Notes: a model not told the origin generated them from the letters alone. Positions 1 to 8,282 are shown, numbered from the stretch's first letter. The stretch: 64,000 nucleotides of DNA from Actinoallomurus sp050942425 (GCF_050942425.1 NZ_CP192063.1:10354001-10418000); one strand, 5' to 3'. A program made the numbers and translations.

Positions 1-66
1 ATCCCTGCGAGGAGTTTCCAAACACTGTTTCAAAACAACGTTATCAGCACGAGCTAGGCTGGCGTC

Positions 67-708
67 GTGGGTAGGCCGAGAACGAACGACGACACCGTGA
101 AGGACCGTCTGGTCGAGGCCGCGACCGAGATGTTCGCCACCCGGCCGCGGGAGTCGATCACCGTCCGTGCCCTGGCCGCCGCCGCCGGGACCTCGACCGC
201 GGCCCTGTACTCCCTGTTCGGCGGCAAGGACGGGCTGATCGGCGAAGTGCGCAACAAGGCGGTCGCCGGGCTGTTCCGGGACCTGTCGGCGGTGCCGACC
301 TCCGACGACCCCCTCACCGACCTCTACGAGCTCGCCGTCGCGTACCGGCGATGGGGGCGCGAGCACAGCCACCTGTACACGGTGCTGTTCGGCGGCGTGC
401 AGTCCTTCGACCCGTCGGGCACGGTCGGTGCCGGCGACCCCGTCCGGCCGCTCATCGAGGCGATCGACCGCGCCCTGTCGGTCCCCGTCCTCGCCGGCGA
501 CGCGACCTCCATCGCCCTCTCGCTCTGGGTGACCCTCCACGGGCTCGTGACCCTCGAACTGGCCGGGGCGCTCGACACCGCCACGGCCGAGACCACCTTC
601 CGGTCGACGATCCTCGCCACGCTGCGCGGCTGGACCACCCCGACGGTGTTCGGCACCCTCCGGCAGGCCGAGCCCGCGGAGGCGGTGCCCAGTCCCGGTG
701 CCGCTTGA
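67..708 (+). CDS. TetR/AcrR-family regulator with WHG-type C-terminal domain
   Basis: Predicted one-component repressor, 213 aa. The N-terminal helix-turn-helix lies at about residues 10-57 (TVRALAAAAGTSTAALYSLF with a DG.I stretch after it). A W-x3-HG motif at residues 153-158 (WVTLHG) is characteristic of the WHG-type TetR C-terminal ligand domain. The start is GTG, and there is only a short 5' region at the window edge, containing CAAAACAACGTT, which might hold an operator. The gene stands before the riboflavin riboswitch region in the same direction but about 210 bp away, so a shared role is not shown. The ligand is unknown. Confidence 0.88.
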   Translation: MGRPRTNDDTVKDRLVEAATEMFATRPRESITVRALAAAAGTSTAALYSLFGGKDGLIGEVRNKAVAGLFRDLSAVPTSDDPLTDLYELAVAYRRWGREHSHLYTVLFGGVQSFDPSGTVGAGDPVRPLIEAIDRALSVPVLAGDATSIALSLWVTLHGLVTLELAGALDTATAETTFRSTILATLRGWTTPTVFGTLRQAEPAEAVPSPGAA

Positions 709-733
709 GCGCGAAGATCATCGCGTGTTATAC

Positions 734-840
734 GTGGATCGGTGCGATTCCAAGGTGCGGCGGTGACAGCCCGCCGGTTCCACTGATCACGGTGGGACGA
801 CTCGGTGTGATTCCGAGGCCACGCGGTGATACCCCGCCAC
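734..840 (+). promoter_or_regulatory. Degenerate FMN riboswitch (RFN element) upstream of a riboflavin gene
   Basis: Two hallmark half-motifs of the FMN aptamer are visible. The first is GGTGCGATTCC at 741 followed by GCGGCGGTGACAGCCCGC. The second is GGTGTGATTCCGAGGCC at 804 followed by GCGGTGATA. They match the conserved GGTGnAATTCC / CGGTnAnAG and GGTGTGATTCC / CGGTnATAG blocks. A short closing stem GTGG (734-737) / CCAC (837-840) can be drawn. The usual 5' GGGGCAGG block is missing, and the AGTCCG boxes read AGCCCG and ATACCCCG, so this is a diverged or compact variant. It sits 79 bp before a gene for two riboflavin-pathway domains, which supports the call. Confidence 0.72.
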
Positions 841-845
841 CTCTC

Positions 846-865
846 GGACCCGCTCTCTCGGGTCC
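846..865 (+). terminator. Hairpin after the FMN riboswitch, possible expression platform
   Basis: GGACCC (846-851) and GGGTCC (860-865) form a perfect 6-bp stem with a CTCT-rich 8-nt loop, immediately 3' of the aptamer. There is no T-run, so it may act on translation rather than as an intrinsic terminator. The presumed ribosome site of the next gene (GAGAGGT, 904-910) lies outside the stem. Confidence 0.4.
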
Positions 866-918
866 CTGGTTCTCCATGCGGTGAGGATCGTCCTCCCGCC
901 GTCGAGAGGTGGTGTCGG

Positions 919-2139
919 ATGTTCACAGGGCACATCGACGAGGTCGGTACGGTCGTGGCCGTCGACGAGGCTCGCATCGTGGTCAGGGCGCCGAAGGTCG
1001 CCGCGGGCACGCCCGGCTCGATCAGCATGAACGGCGTGGGTCTCACCGTCGTACCGGCCGGGCCCGAAACGGACCTGCTGGAAGCGGCGCTTTCGGCCGA
1101 GACGCGGCGTCGGTCGACCCTCGATCAGGTCCGGCCGGACACACCGGTCAACGTCGAGGCTCCTCTCGCACTGGGCGATCCGCTGCGCGGTCATCTGGTG
1201 CAGGGCGACGTGGACGCCGTGGGAAAGGTCGTCAGGGTCGACGACGAGGGCCCCACGCGGCGGTTGTGGATCAAGCCACCGGAGCGCTTCCTCTCGCTGA
1301 TCGTCGCCAAGGGCCAGGTCGCGGTCGACGGCGTCAGCCTGACCATCGCCGAGGTGGCCCGCGACCGGTTCTCGGTGGTGCTGATCCCGTTGACCCTACG
1401 GGCGACCACGCTCTCGGACCTGTCGGCCGGGGACCGGGTGAACCTGGAACCGGACCTGGTCACCCGGCTGACCCGGTGCCGGCCGTACGACCCGGTACGG
1501 GCGGTGAGCCAGGTGGTCGCGGCATTGCCCTGGGCGGGACGCCTCACCGGAGCGGGCGGGGTTCAGAAGGCGGTGGCGCAGCTGGCGTCCGGAGGGGCGG
1601 TGCTCATCTGGGACCCGGATCGCGAGGGCGAGGGCGATGTGGTGTTCGCGGGGGTGCGCCTGCGCCCGGAGGCGTTCACCTTCCTGCTCACCCAGGTGTG
1701 CGGGCATTCGACCGTGCCGTGCGCGCCCGAGATCCTCGACCGGTTGGAGATCGATCCCATCCCCGGTCCCGGCGACCGGCACGGCACCCGCCCGCACGTC
1801 CCGGTGGACCTGGCGGCCGGAACCGGCACCGGGGTGTCGGCCGCCGAACGCGCGGCGACCGTACGCCGGCTGGCGCACCCGGACGCGCGGCCGGAGGACT
1901 TCCTGCGGCCGGGGCATGTCTTTCCCCTCGCCGCCCGGCCGGGCGGCGTCGCCGAGCGCGCGGGCCACACCGAGGCCACCGTCGCCCTGTGCGTCGCGGC
2001 CGGGCTGCCGCCCGTCGGGGTGTGCTGCGAGGTCATGAACCCCGACGGCACCATGGCCAAGGCCGCCGACCTGGAGATCTCCGCGCTGCGCTGGGGTCTC
2101 CCCCTGCTGGACGTCGCCGATCTCGTGAGGCACCTGTGA
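919..2139 (+). CDS. Riboflavin synthase (RibE)-DHBP synthase (RibB) fusion protein
   Basis: 406 aa from the ATG at 919, the start that gives the RibE signature MFTGHIDEVG; GAGAGGT lies 8 nt upstream. Residues 1-185 are two lumazine-binding domains of riboflavin synthase alpha. Residues 216-406 are 3,4-dihydroxy-2-butanone-4-phosphate synthase, with DREGEGD (234-240), RPGHVFPL (330-337), RAGHTEA (347-353) and MNPDGTMA (373-380). Usual bacterial fusions join RibB to RibA (GTP cyclohydrolase II); here RibA is absent and RibB is joined to RibE. The RibE motif GHxVQGHVD reads GHLVQGDVD (91-99), and the RibB motif DRENEGD reads DREGEGD, so activity may be altered. The upstream FMN riboswitch supports a flavin-related role. 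Confidence 0.88.
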   Translation: MFTGHIDEVGTVVAVDEARIVVRAPKVAAGTPGSISMNGVGLTVVPAGPETDLLEAALSAETRRRSTLDQVRPDTPVNVEAPLALGDPLRGHLVQGDVDAVGKVVRVDDEGPTRRLWIKPPERFLSLIVAKGQVAVDGVSLTIAEVARDRFSVVLIPLTLRATTLSDLSAGDRVNLEPDLVTRLTRCRPYDPVRAVSQVVAALPWAGRLTGAGGVQKAVAQLASGGAVLIWDPDREGEGDVVFAGVRLRPEAFTFLLTQVCGHSTVPCAPEILDRLEIDPIPGPGDRHGTRPHVPVDLAAGTGTGVSAAERAATVRRLAHPDARPEDFLRPGHVFPLAARPGGVAERAGHTEATVALCVAAGLPPVGVCCEVMNPDGTMAKAADLEISALRWGLPLLDVADLVRHL

Positions 2140-2861
2140 CGGGGATCGCGGGCCGGGACCTTTACGACGACCCGCGTTTCTTCGAGGGGTACCGGCGGCT
2201 CAGGACGTCCGGCACCGCGCTCAATGACGCCATCGAGGTCCCCGCCATGGCCCGGCTGCTGCCCCCGGTGGCGGGCCTGTCGGTCGTCGACCTGGGCTGC
2301 GGTACGGGCGCGCTCGCCCGTCGCCTTGCCGACGAGGGAGCCGCGGACGTACTGGCCGTCGACGCCTCGGAACGGATGCTGGTGTCCGCCGAGAAGCACC
2401 CCCGCGTCCGGTACCTGCGCGCGGACCTGGAGACGCTGACCCTCCCGCCCGGCTGTGCCGACCTGGTCGTCAGCAGCCTCGCCCTGCACTACGTCGCCGA
2501 CTACCCTGCCCTGATCCGGTCCGTCGCCGGCTGGCTGCGTCCCGGCGGAGGATTCCTCTTCTCGCAGGAGCACCCGATCTGCACCGCCCGCCGGCCGATG
2601 ACCGGCTGGCTGGAGACCGGCAACGGTACGGTCTGGCCGGTCGACGACTACGCCGCCGAAGGACCCCGGACCCAGAACTGGATCGTCGAGGGAGTGATGA
2701 AACACCACCGGCGGACGGCGACTCTGATCAACGCACTGCTCGGGGCCGGTCTGGAACTGACCGGGATCGACGAACCCGGTCCCGCCCTGGACAGCCCCGA
2801 ACTGGCCGAACACCTCAGGCGTCCCCCGATCCTGCTACTCGCCGCGGTCCGGCCCCCATGA
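2136..2861 (+). CDS. Class I SAM-dependent methyltransferase
   Basis: 241 aa. The GTG start at 2136 overlaps the stop of the RibE-RibB gene as GTGA, so translation is probably coupled and expression probably falls under the same riboswitch. Motif I is VDLGCGTG (51-58), followed by an acidic strand end (AVDAS) and a YLRADLETLTLPPGCADLVV stretch typical of the Methyltransf_11 fold; RPGGGFLFS is the post-motif III region. The substrate is unknown. The context makes a flavin or lumazine-derived acceptor possible, but this is inference only. Confidence 0.82.
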   Translation: MTGIAGRDLYDDPRFFEGYRRLRTSGTALNDAIEVPAMARLLPPVAGLSVVDLGCGTGALARRLADEGAADVLAVDASERMLVSAEKHPRVRYLRADLETLTLPPGCADLVVSSLALHYVADYPALIRSVAGWLRPGGGFLFSQEHPICTARRPMTGWLETGNGTVWPVDDYAAEGPRTQNWIVEGVMKHHRRTATLINALLGAGLELTGIDEPGPALDSPELAEHLRRPPILLLAAVRPP

Positions 2862-3025
2862 GATCCGACCCGTTCCAGGCGAGCCGCTGTCGCTGTCGGC
2901 GTCGCTGGAGACCCACCGGCCGTGCGCCAGGGAAGGGGTCTGATCAGTGCCGTTCATCCGGTGGGGCATGTTCCAAGATTTGCTAGCGTCCGTACGAGAT
3001 CTTCGCGATAGGTGAGGCAGGTTCG

Positions 3026-4291
3026 GTGATGGCGGGCACGCCGAGGGTCCACTGGAAGCACAGGTGGCCGGCCGCCGCGGCGCATCTTCTCCAGCGGTGG
3101 GGGCCCGTCGACGCCGAGACGGGGCTCACGACGTTCCGGGTCGCCGCGGTCAGCGGGACCGCGGCGCCTCCTGAGGAGCGCCCTTGGACGACCGTGCCGA
3201 GCCCAGCCGAGGTCGCCCGGTACGGCGGGTTCCCGGAGACGTTCACGGGCGCGGGACGCGCCGGGCACCGCCATCCGGTGGCCGTCGAGCCGATGAACCA
3301 CGCACTGAACCTCGGTTGGCGAGAAGGGGGCTGGAAGGCCGCCCGATCGCCAGAAGAGACCGCCCACGAGGTCGGCCTGCTGCTGACGAGCCTGCTGGAG
3401 GCCGCTCCCGCAGGGTTGGGTGAACCCGCCGGGGAACTGATCGCAGGGCTGGTCAGGAAGATGTTCGTGCACTCGTTCATGAACGACTGGGTGCGCGTCA
3501 CGGTGGCCGCCCGGCCCGACGGCCCCGCGCTGGGTGATGAGGTGCATCTGCTCGGACGCGACCTGGGCGGCGAGACCTTCCGGCTGTCGGTGGCCCCCGC
3601 CGCGTCCCTGCCGCAACCGCAGACGGGCGAGCTCTGGCCGGACCCCGCCGGTCTGCTGAACAGGAAGACCGACCCGCCCCGTACCCTGACCGAACAGCAG
3701 TACCGACAAGCGGACCTCGGCATCCGCGCCGCCTGCGCCGCCGAGGTACTCGGCGAGTTGGTCTGGCTGACCAACAACGACCGGATGCGGGTCACGGTGC
3801 AGACCGAACCGCACGATCTCAAGCTCCACTGCGAGGCCCCGGACGACGCCGACTCCGCGTTCCGCTCCTGGTGGCCCGGGTCGCCCCTCTGCGCCGACCT
3901 GCTGCGCCAGGAGCGGTGGGAGGGTGAGGACATCACCAACCCCCGACGACTGGGCGAGGAGACCCTGGCCGAGTTCCTGACAGACTTTGAGTCGCACAAT
4001 CTGGAGCAGGCCAGGAGCGGTGCGTGGGCCATGAGGGAGATCGGCGATTACGACCCCGACGATGATCCGCAACCCCGCTTCCCCGGCGATCGGCTGGTGG
4101 CCCTACTCGGCCGCGACCTGTTCGACACCGTGACCCGGCAGGTCATGAACGGCCCCGGTGGCGTCCGCCCCTTGGCCTACGGGATCGGCGTACCGTTTCA
4201 CATCACCCCCGATGACTACGGGTTCGACGGATGCCTGATGCTGGCCGGTCCCGAACTCGTCGGCATTGTCACCATCGAGGCGATGGCCTGA
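3026..4291 (+). CDS. Hypothetical protein, 421 aa
   Basis: Long open frame with actinobacterial codon usage and a GTGAGGCAGG ribosome site 6-10 nt before the GTG/ATG pair at 3026/3029. I recognise no domain. Two conserved-looking segments are GLVRKMFVHSFMNDWVRVTV (around 150) and a C-terminal YGIGVPFHITPDDYGFDG region. It is soluble, with no signal peptide or membrane segment. It lies alone between the riboflavin-type operon and a thioesterase gene on the same strand, with 100-160 bp gaps, so it may be monocistronic. Confidence 0.7.
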   Translation: MMAGTPRVHWKHRWPAAAAHLLQRWGPVDAETGLTTFRVAAVSGTAAPPEERPWTTVPSPAEVARYGGFPETFTGAGRAGHRHPVAVEPMNHALNLGWREGGWKAARSPEETAHEVGLLLTSLLEAAPAGLGEPAGELIAGLVRKMFVHSFMNDWVRVTVAARPDGPALGDEVHLLGRDLGGETFRLSVAPAASLPQPQTGELWPDPAGLLNRKTDPPRTLTEQQYRQADLGIRAACAAEVLGELVWLTNNDRMRVTVQTEPHDLKLHCEAPDDADSAFRSWWPGSPLCADLLRQERWEGEDITNPRRLGEETLAEFLTDFESHNLEQARSGAWAMREIGDYDPDDDPQPRFPGDRLVALLGRDLFDTVTRQVMNGPGGVRPLAYGIGVPFHITPDDYGFDGCLMLAGPELVGIVTIEAMA

Positions 4292-4400
4292 CCCCGACGT
4301 CGAACCATCACCGACTGCGATGCCATGCCGCGGTCGCCTTCTGCCGCATTCCGGCTACCCGCCCTGGTCGTCGCGCCGGCCCATGTTCGAGGATCGGTCC

Positions 4401-5183
4401 ATGAGCGACCAGCCCGAAGCCTTCTACCTGCCTGCCGACGATGAGGTCTACGAGCCGACCAGCGCCACGGAAAGCCCCTGGGACCGTGACGCGCAGCACG
4501 GCGGACCCCCGACCGCGCTGCTGGCCCACGCCATCGACACCGCGGTCGCGCCCGGCATGCGGATGGCCCGGATCTCGGTGGACTTCCTCGCCCCCATCCC
4601 GCGCCGCCCCGCCCGCGTCGAGGTCACCCCGCTGCGGCCCGGCCGGCAGGTCCGCCTCACCGAAGCCCACCTGATCGTCGAGGGGCAGGTCGCGGTGACC
4701 GCCCGCGCCTGGCACATCGCGACCGGCCCGACCCCACCCGTACGGACCGAGAGCGCCCCGCCGCCTCCGCTCCCGCCCGAGCCGGCCGAGCAGTACGACT
4801 TCGACGGCATGCCCGACTGGGGCTACGGCCGGGCCATCGAATGGCGCTTCACCGGCAGCCAGGACGCTCGCGGCTCCGCGCAGGTGTGGACGCGCGTCCG
4901 CATCCCGCTGGTCGCGGGCCGGAAACTCACCGGCCTGACCCGCACGCTGATCGTCGCCGACTCCGCCAACGGCCTGTCGGCGACTCTCCCGTTCGATCAG
5001 TGGCTGTCCATCCCGCCCACCATGACCACCACCCTGCTGCGCCACCCCGACGGCGACTGGGTGTACATGGACTGCCGCACTCACCTGGCCGACGACGGCC
5101 TCGGCCTGACCCAGGCCGCCCTCTCCGACCCCGCCGGCCGCCTCGGAGACGTCGCCCAACCTCTCCTCATCCGCCGGCGCTGA
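4401..5183 (+). CDS. Thioesterase-like (hotdog-fold) acyl-CoA thioesterase family protein
   Basis: 260 aa from the ATG at 4401, with GAGGA at 4389-4393 as ribosome site. The segment WDRDAQHGGPPTALLAHAID is the N-terminal hotdog signature of the double-hotdog TesB-like/4HBT_3 family, and RISVDFLAPIPRRP follows as the first hotdog core strand. The C-terminal half has WLSIPPTMTTTLLRHPDGDW, matching the second hotdog. The likely reaction is hydrolysis of an acyl-CoA thioester of unknown chain. It ends 17 bp from the stop of the convergent serine hydrolase gene. Confidence 0.82.
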   Translation: MSDQPEAFYLPADDEVYEPTSATESPWDRDAQHGGPPTALLAHAIDTAVAPGMRMARISVDFLAPIPRRPARVEVTPLRPGRQVRLTEAHLIVEGQVAVTARAWHIATGPTPPVRTESAPPPPLPPEPAEQYDFDGMPDWGYGRAIEWRFTGSQDARGSAQVWTRVRIPLVAGRKLTGLTRTLIVADSANGLSATLPFDQWLSIPPTMTTTLLRHPDGDWVYMDCRTHLADDGLGLTQAALSDPAGRLGDVAQPLLIRRR

Positions 5184-5200
5184 ACGGGTGGAACGCGGTG

Positions 5201-6430
5201 TCAGTCGTCGAGTGACTGGTAGAGCGTGGTCCAGAAGTCGTGCATCAGCCGCACCGGACCCGGGACGGACGCCCCGACCTGGGTGAGCAGGATTCCGGTG
5301 AGTCGGTTGTGCGGGTCGGCGTAGGTCGAGGCGCCGCTTCCGCCGTCCCAGCCGAACTGGCCGATGGGCGCGTAGTCGCCGCGGTAGGTGCGCACCGCCA
5401 TCCCGAAGCCCCAGCCACCGTGCTGCCCCTGCCCGAACGAGATATGGACGTTGTCGCGTGCCATGGCGGTTCGGGGGGCGTTCTGCTCGGGCGTGAGGCG
5501 GTTGGTGGTCATCAGCTCCACGGCCGGCCGGGACAGGATCCGTTCGCTCCCGTGCGTCCCGCCATTCAGCAGCATCCGGAAGTAGGCGTGGTAGTCATCG
5601 GCAGTGGAGACCAGCCCGCCGCCGCCCCCCTGGAACGCCGGAGGCCCGCTCCAGCGTCCCCCCTCGGCCTCGTCCCACACGAGGAACTCCCCGGTCTGCG
5701 GGTCCGGGGCGTACAGGGTCGGCAGCCGGTCGATCTTGTCGGCGGGCACGTGGAAACCGGTGTCCTTCATCCCCAGCGGATCGAAGATCCGCTCACGCAG
5801 GAACGTCTCGAACGACTGCCCTGTCACCCTGGCCACCAGTACGCCGAGCAGATCGCTGCTGATCTGGTACTGCCACTGCTCTCCGGGCTGGTGCATCAAC
5901 GGAAGCGTGCCCAGACGGCGCATCCACTCGTCCGGCTCGGGCATCGGCTCCGGCAGATTAGGCGTGAGCCCCTGCTCGAAGACCGCACCCATGATCGGAG
6001 TGCCCAGCGCCGTCATGTCCATGCCGAGCCCGAACGTGGAGGTCAGCACATCCCGCACGGTGATCGGCCGCCGCGCCGGCACCGTGTCCTCCAGCGGGCC
6101 GTCGATCCGCCTCAGCACCTGACGATCGGCGAGCTCGGGCAGCCACGGGTCCACCGGGTCGTCCAGCCGCAGCCTGCACTCATCCAGCAAGACCATCGCC
6201 GCCGCCATCGTGACCGGCTTGGACGTCGACGCCATCCGGAAGATCGTGTCCCGACTCATCGACGCGCCACCGTCATGACGCATCGTCCCGAGCGCTTCCA
6301 CATGCGTCTCACCACCCCGGCCGACCAGCGCAACAAGCCCGGGAATCTTCCCGGAATCGACATGCCGCGCCAGCACGTCACGCACTCTGCGTAGCCCTGC
6401 TTCAGAAAAACCGCTGTTGCCGTTTCCCAT
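5201..6430 (-). CDS. Serine hydrolase, class C beta-lactamase/esterase EstB-like
   Basis: 409 aa from the second of two adjacent ATG codons (6430), 7 nt from an AAGGAG ribosome site; the ATG at 6433 is the alternative. The catalytic S-x-x-K is STSK at residues 68-71, within the FRMASTSKPVT context of esterase-type beta-lactamase homologues. A WQYQIS segment stands where the Y-x-N motif normally is, and a GWDGGSG loop stands at the H/K-x-G position. No signal peptide is visible, so it is probably cytoplasmic and acts as an esterase or amidase rather than as a secreted resistance enzyme. Confidence 0.85.
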   Translation of the reverse strand: MGNGNSGFSEAGLRRVRDVLARHVDSGKIPGLVALVGRGGETHVEALGTMRHDGGASMSRDTIFRMASTSKPVTMAAAMVLLDECRLRLDDPVDPWLPELADRQVLRRIDGPLEDTVPARRPITVRDVLTSTFGLGMDMTALGTPIMGAVFEQGLTPNLPEPMPEPDEWMRRLGTLPLMHQPGEQWQYQISSDLLGVLVARVTGQSFETFLRERIFDPLGMKDTGFHVPADKIDRLPTLYAPDPQTGEFLVWDEAEGGRWSGPPAFQGGGGGLVSTADDYHAYFRMLLNGGTHGSERILSRPAVELMTTNRLTPEQNAPRTAMARDNVHISFGQGQHGGWGFGMAVRTYRGDYAPIGQFGWDGGSGASTYADPHNRLTGILLTQVGASVPGPVRLMHDFWTTLYQSLDD

Positions 6431-6567
6431 CATGAATCTCCTTGCGTACGACCCTGCCATCGTTCAGGGATCAGTGAACGTCTGCGACGGTACATTGCGT
6501 TTACGAATTCATCAACACTGCACGAGAGGCAATTTGGCCCGTCTCACTAGGTAAATCGGCGACAGCT

Positions 6568-6623
6568 TTGCAATGACTGTGGCACTGAACGCAATGAGCG
6601 ATCAGGGCTGGCGTTGCAATGAG
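6568..6623 (+). promoter_or_regulatory. Three GCAATGA repeats in the promoter of the two-HTH regulator
   Basis: TTGCAATGA at 6568, CGCAATGAG at 6590 and GTTGCAATGAG at 6613 recur at 21- and 25-bp steps, about two helical turns, in the 270-bp space before the regulator at 6704. Related GTTGC/GCAAC boxes fill the promoter of the convergent DUF4097 gene, so these may be autoregulatory operator sites. Confidence 0.4.
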
Positions 6624-6703
6624 CTCTGTGTGAATGCATACTGTGCGGCGGGGTGCGCGGGCGCCGAGCTCCCCGCACGTCGGCAGATGGGAGACGAGCG
6701 CCG

Positions 6704-7432
6704 ATGCCCGGAGGCAGGCTCACCAATGAGGACCGTCAGCACATCGCTGCGGGGCTGGCCGAGGGACTCGGATACGCAGAGATCGGCCGGCGTCTAGGGC
6801 GGCCCGCCTCGACCATCATGCGGGAGGTCACCCGCAACGGCGGACCCGACGATTACGGTGCGGACCGGGCGCACGAGGCCACACGGCATCGTGCGCGCCG
6901 GCACAAGCCGGCTCAGCCTCCGGCCCCGCCGATCCACGACAGCGGCCATGGGCGTGACCCCCGAGCGGTCCAGGACTTCACGGAGTCCTTCACCGCCCTC
7001 CTCGTTCAGCAGGGGCTGCCCCGGATGGAGGCCAGGGTGCTGGCCTGCCTGTACATCACCGACGCAGGCGCTCTCACCGCCGCCGATCTGGTCGCCCGGC
7101 TTCGCGTCAGCCCGGCGTCCGTCTCGCACGCCGTCGCCTTCCTCGAACAGCAGGGGATGCTCAGGCGAGAACGGATTCCCGGCGCGCGGCGCGAACGCTA
7201 TGTCATCGGCGATGAGATCTGGCTCCAGTCCCTCCTCGCGGCTCTGCAGATGAACGACGCCCTGACGGCCGCATCGCAGCGCGGAGCCGAGATTCTCGGG
7301 GCCACGACCCCGGCGGGCGCCCGCTTCGAGTCCTCCGCCGAACTCCTTCTCCTCATAAGCGAGGCCTTCCGGCAGGTCGTCGAGCAGTGGCAGCAGAGCC
7401 TGGCCGCCCGGAACGCCGAGCGACAGTCCTGA
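6704..7432 (+). CDS. Transcriptional regulator: IS30-type HTH fused to GbsR/MarR winged helix
   Basis: 242 aa from the ATG at 6704 (GGGAGA ribosome site). Residues 5-47 (LTNEDRQHIAAGLAEGLGYA, then EIGRRLGRPASTIMREV) resemble the N-terminal helix-turn-helix of IS30-type transposases. Residues 80-200 are a MarR/GbsR-like winged helix (ADLVARLRVSPASVSHAVAF, then LEQQGMLRRERIPGARRERY). No transposase catalytic domain follows, so it is a regulator and not a mobile element. It points at the DUF4097 gene across a strong terminator, and both promoters share GCAAC/GTTGC-type repeats, suggesting it controls both genes. Confidence 0.8.
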   Translation: MPGGRLTNEDRQHIAAGLAEGLGYAEIGRRLGRPASTIMREVTRNGGPDDYGADRAHEATRHRARRHKPAQPPAPPIHDSGHGRDPRAVQDFTESFTALLVQQGLPRMEARVLACLYITDAGALTAADLVARLRVSPASVSHAVAFLEQQGMLRRERIPGARRERYVIGDEIWLQSLLAALQMNDALTAASQRGAEILGATTPAGARFESSAELLLLISEAFRQVVEQWQQSLAARNAERQS

Positions 7433-7474
7433 GCTCTCGCCACGGTCCGGTCGGTGCGACGGGCGGAAAAGGTT

Positions 7475-7508
7475 CAGGGCCGTCAGACCTGCTGGTCTGA
7501 CGGCCCTG
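7475..7508. terminator. Strong bidirectional terminator between convergent genes
   Basis: CAGGGCCGTCAGACC (7475-7489) pairs perfectly with GGTCTGACGGCCCTG (7494-7508) around a TGCT tetraloop, giving a 15-bp stem between the regulator and the convergent DUF4097 gene. Confidence 0.85.
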
Positions 7509-7534
7509 TTCGGCGGGTTCATGGTCAGGCCTCG

Positions 7535-7556
7535 TTGAAGGTGTTCTGACCTTCAA
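7535..7556 (-). terminator. Second hairpin downstream of the DUF4097 gene
   Basis: TTGAAGGT (7535-7542) and ACCTTCAA (7549-7556) form an 8-bp stem with a 6-nt loop, 15 bp beyond the stop of the minus-strand DUF4097 gene. It is probably part of its termination region. Confidence 0.55.
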
Positions 7557-7571
7557 GGGGGCTGAGTGTTC

Positions 7572-8237
7572 TCAGAGGCTGCGGGCGGTGATGTCGCCGT
7601 TCGAGGTGGTGGCGTGGATGTCCAGGTCGGCGGTGCCGTCGTTCTTGAGGGCGTTGATGATGCGGCCGTTGCTGGTGCCGGCGTCCAGGGAGGCGGAGAC
7701 GCCGGGGGCGGCGCCGACCGAGATGTCGCCGGACTGAGTGCGCAGCGTGACCGTGCCGCCCGTGGCCTCGGCGATCCGGATGTCGCCCCGTGCGGTGCTG
7801 ATCTCCGCGGGACCGCCCAGCCGACCGATCTCAACATCGCCGTCGACCGCGGTGAGGCGGAGGCTCGCGGCCTCGTCCAGCTTGATCTGGTGGTACGCGC
7901 CGTCGAAGGCGACGTCGCCGAGGCGGCCGACGCCCCGGAGTTCGGCGCTGGCCGTCTTCGCCTCGACCCGGGAACCGGCGGGCAGCTTGACCGTCACCTC
8001 GACGGATCCGGACGGGCCGAAGTACTGGTTCTTCGCCGCCTGAGTCTCGATCCGCAGGACGCCGTCGGCGAACTCGACCGTGATCTGCTCGGCCGCCTTC
8101 ACGTCGCGGCCCTTGGAGGCGTTGGCGGGCAGGACCTCGACCGTGGTGTCGGTGCGGTCGGCGGCGATGAACTGCACACGCCCGGCCGGGACGTTCAGGA
8201 CGGCGGCGATCGGGGCGGGGGTGTCGAACTTCTGCAT
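7572..8237 (-). CDS. DUF4097-family beta-strand repeat protein
   Basis: 221 aa. The ATG at 8237 is chosen because AAGGAG lies 7 nt upstream. The protein is built of short beta-strands ending in G-D/I-x-I/V turns (VDGDVEIGRL, ARGDIRIAEA, QSGDISVGAA, SNGDITARSL), the DUF4097 beta-solenoid pattern. There is no signal peptide or membrane segment. It is a paralogue of the protein at 56842-57711: the first 60 residues share the DRTDTxVEVxPAxASKxxDV block. The function of this family is not established. It faces a MarR-like regulator across a shared terminator. Confidence 0.85.
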   Translation of the reverse strand: MQKFDTPAPIAAVLNVPAGRVQFIAADRTDTTVEVLPANASKGRDVKAAEQITVEFADGVLRIETQAAKNQYFGPSGSVEVTVKLPAGSRVEAKTASAELRGVGRLGDVAFDGAYHQIKLDEAASLRLTAVDGDVEIGRLGGPAEISTARGDIRIAEATGGTVTLRTQSGDISVGAAPGVSASLDAGTSNGRIINALKNDGTADLDIHATTSNGDITARSL

Positions 8238-8282
8238 CGTGCGCTCCTTGCGGCTCGTTGTTTCGAACAATGGAAAAGCTAC

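Noticed and set aside
6704..7432. IS30 transposase
   Set aside because: Only the HTH resembles IS30; there is no DDE domain and no terminal inverted repeats.
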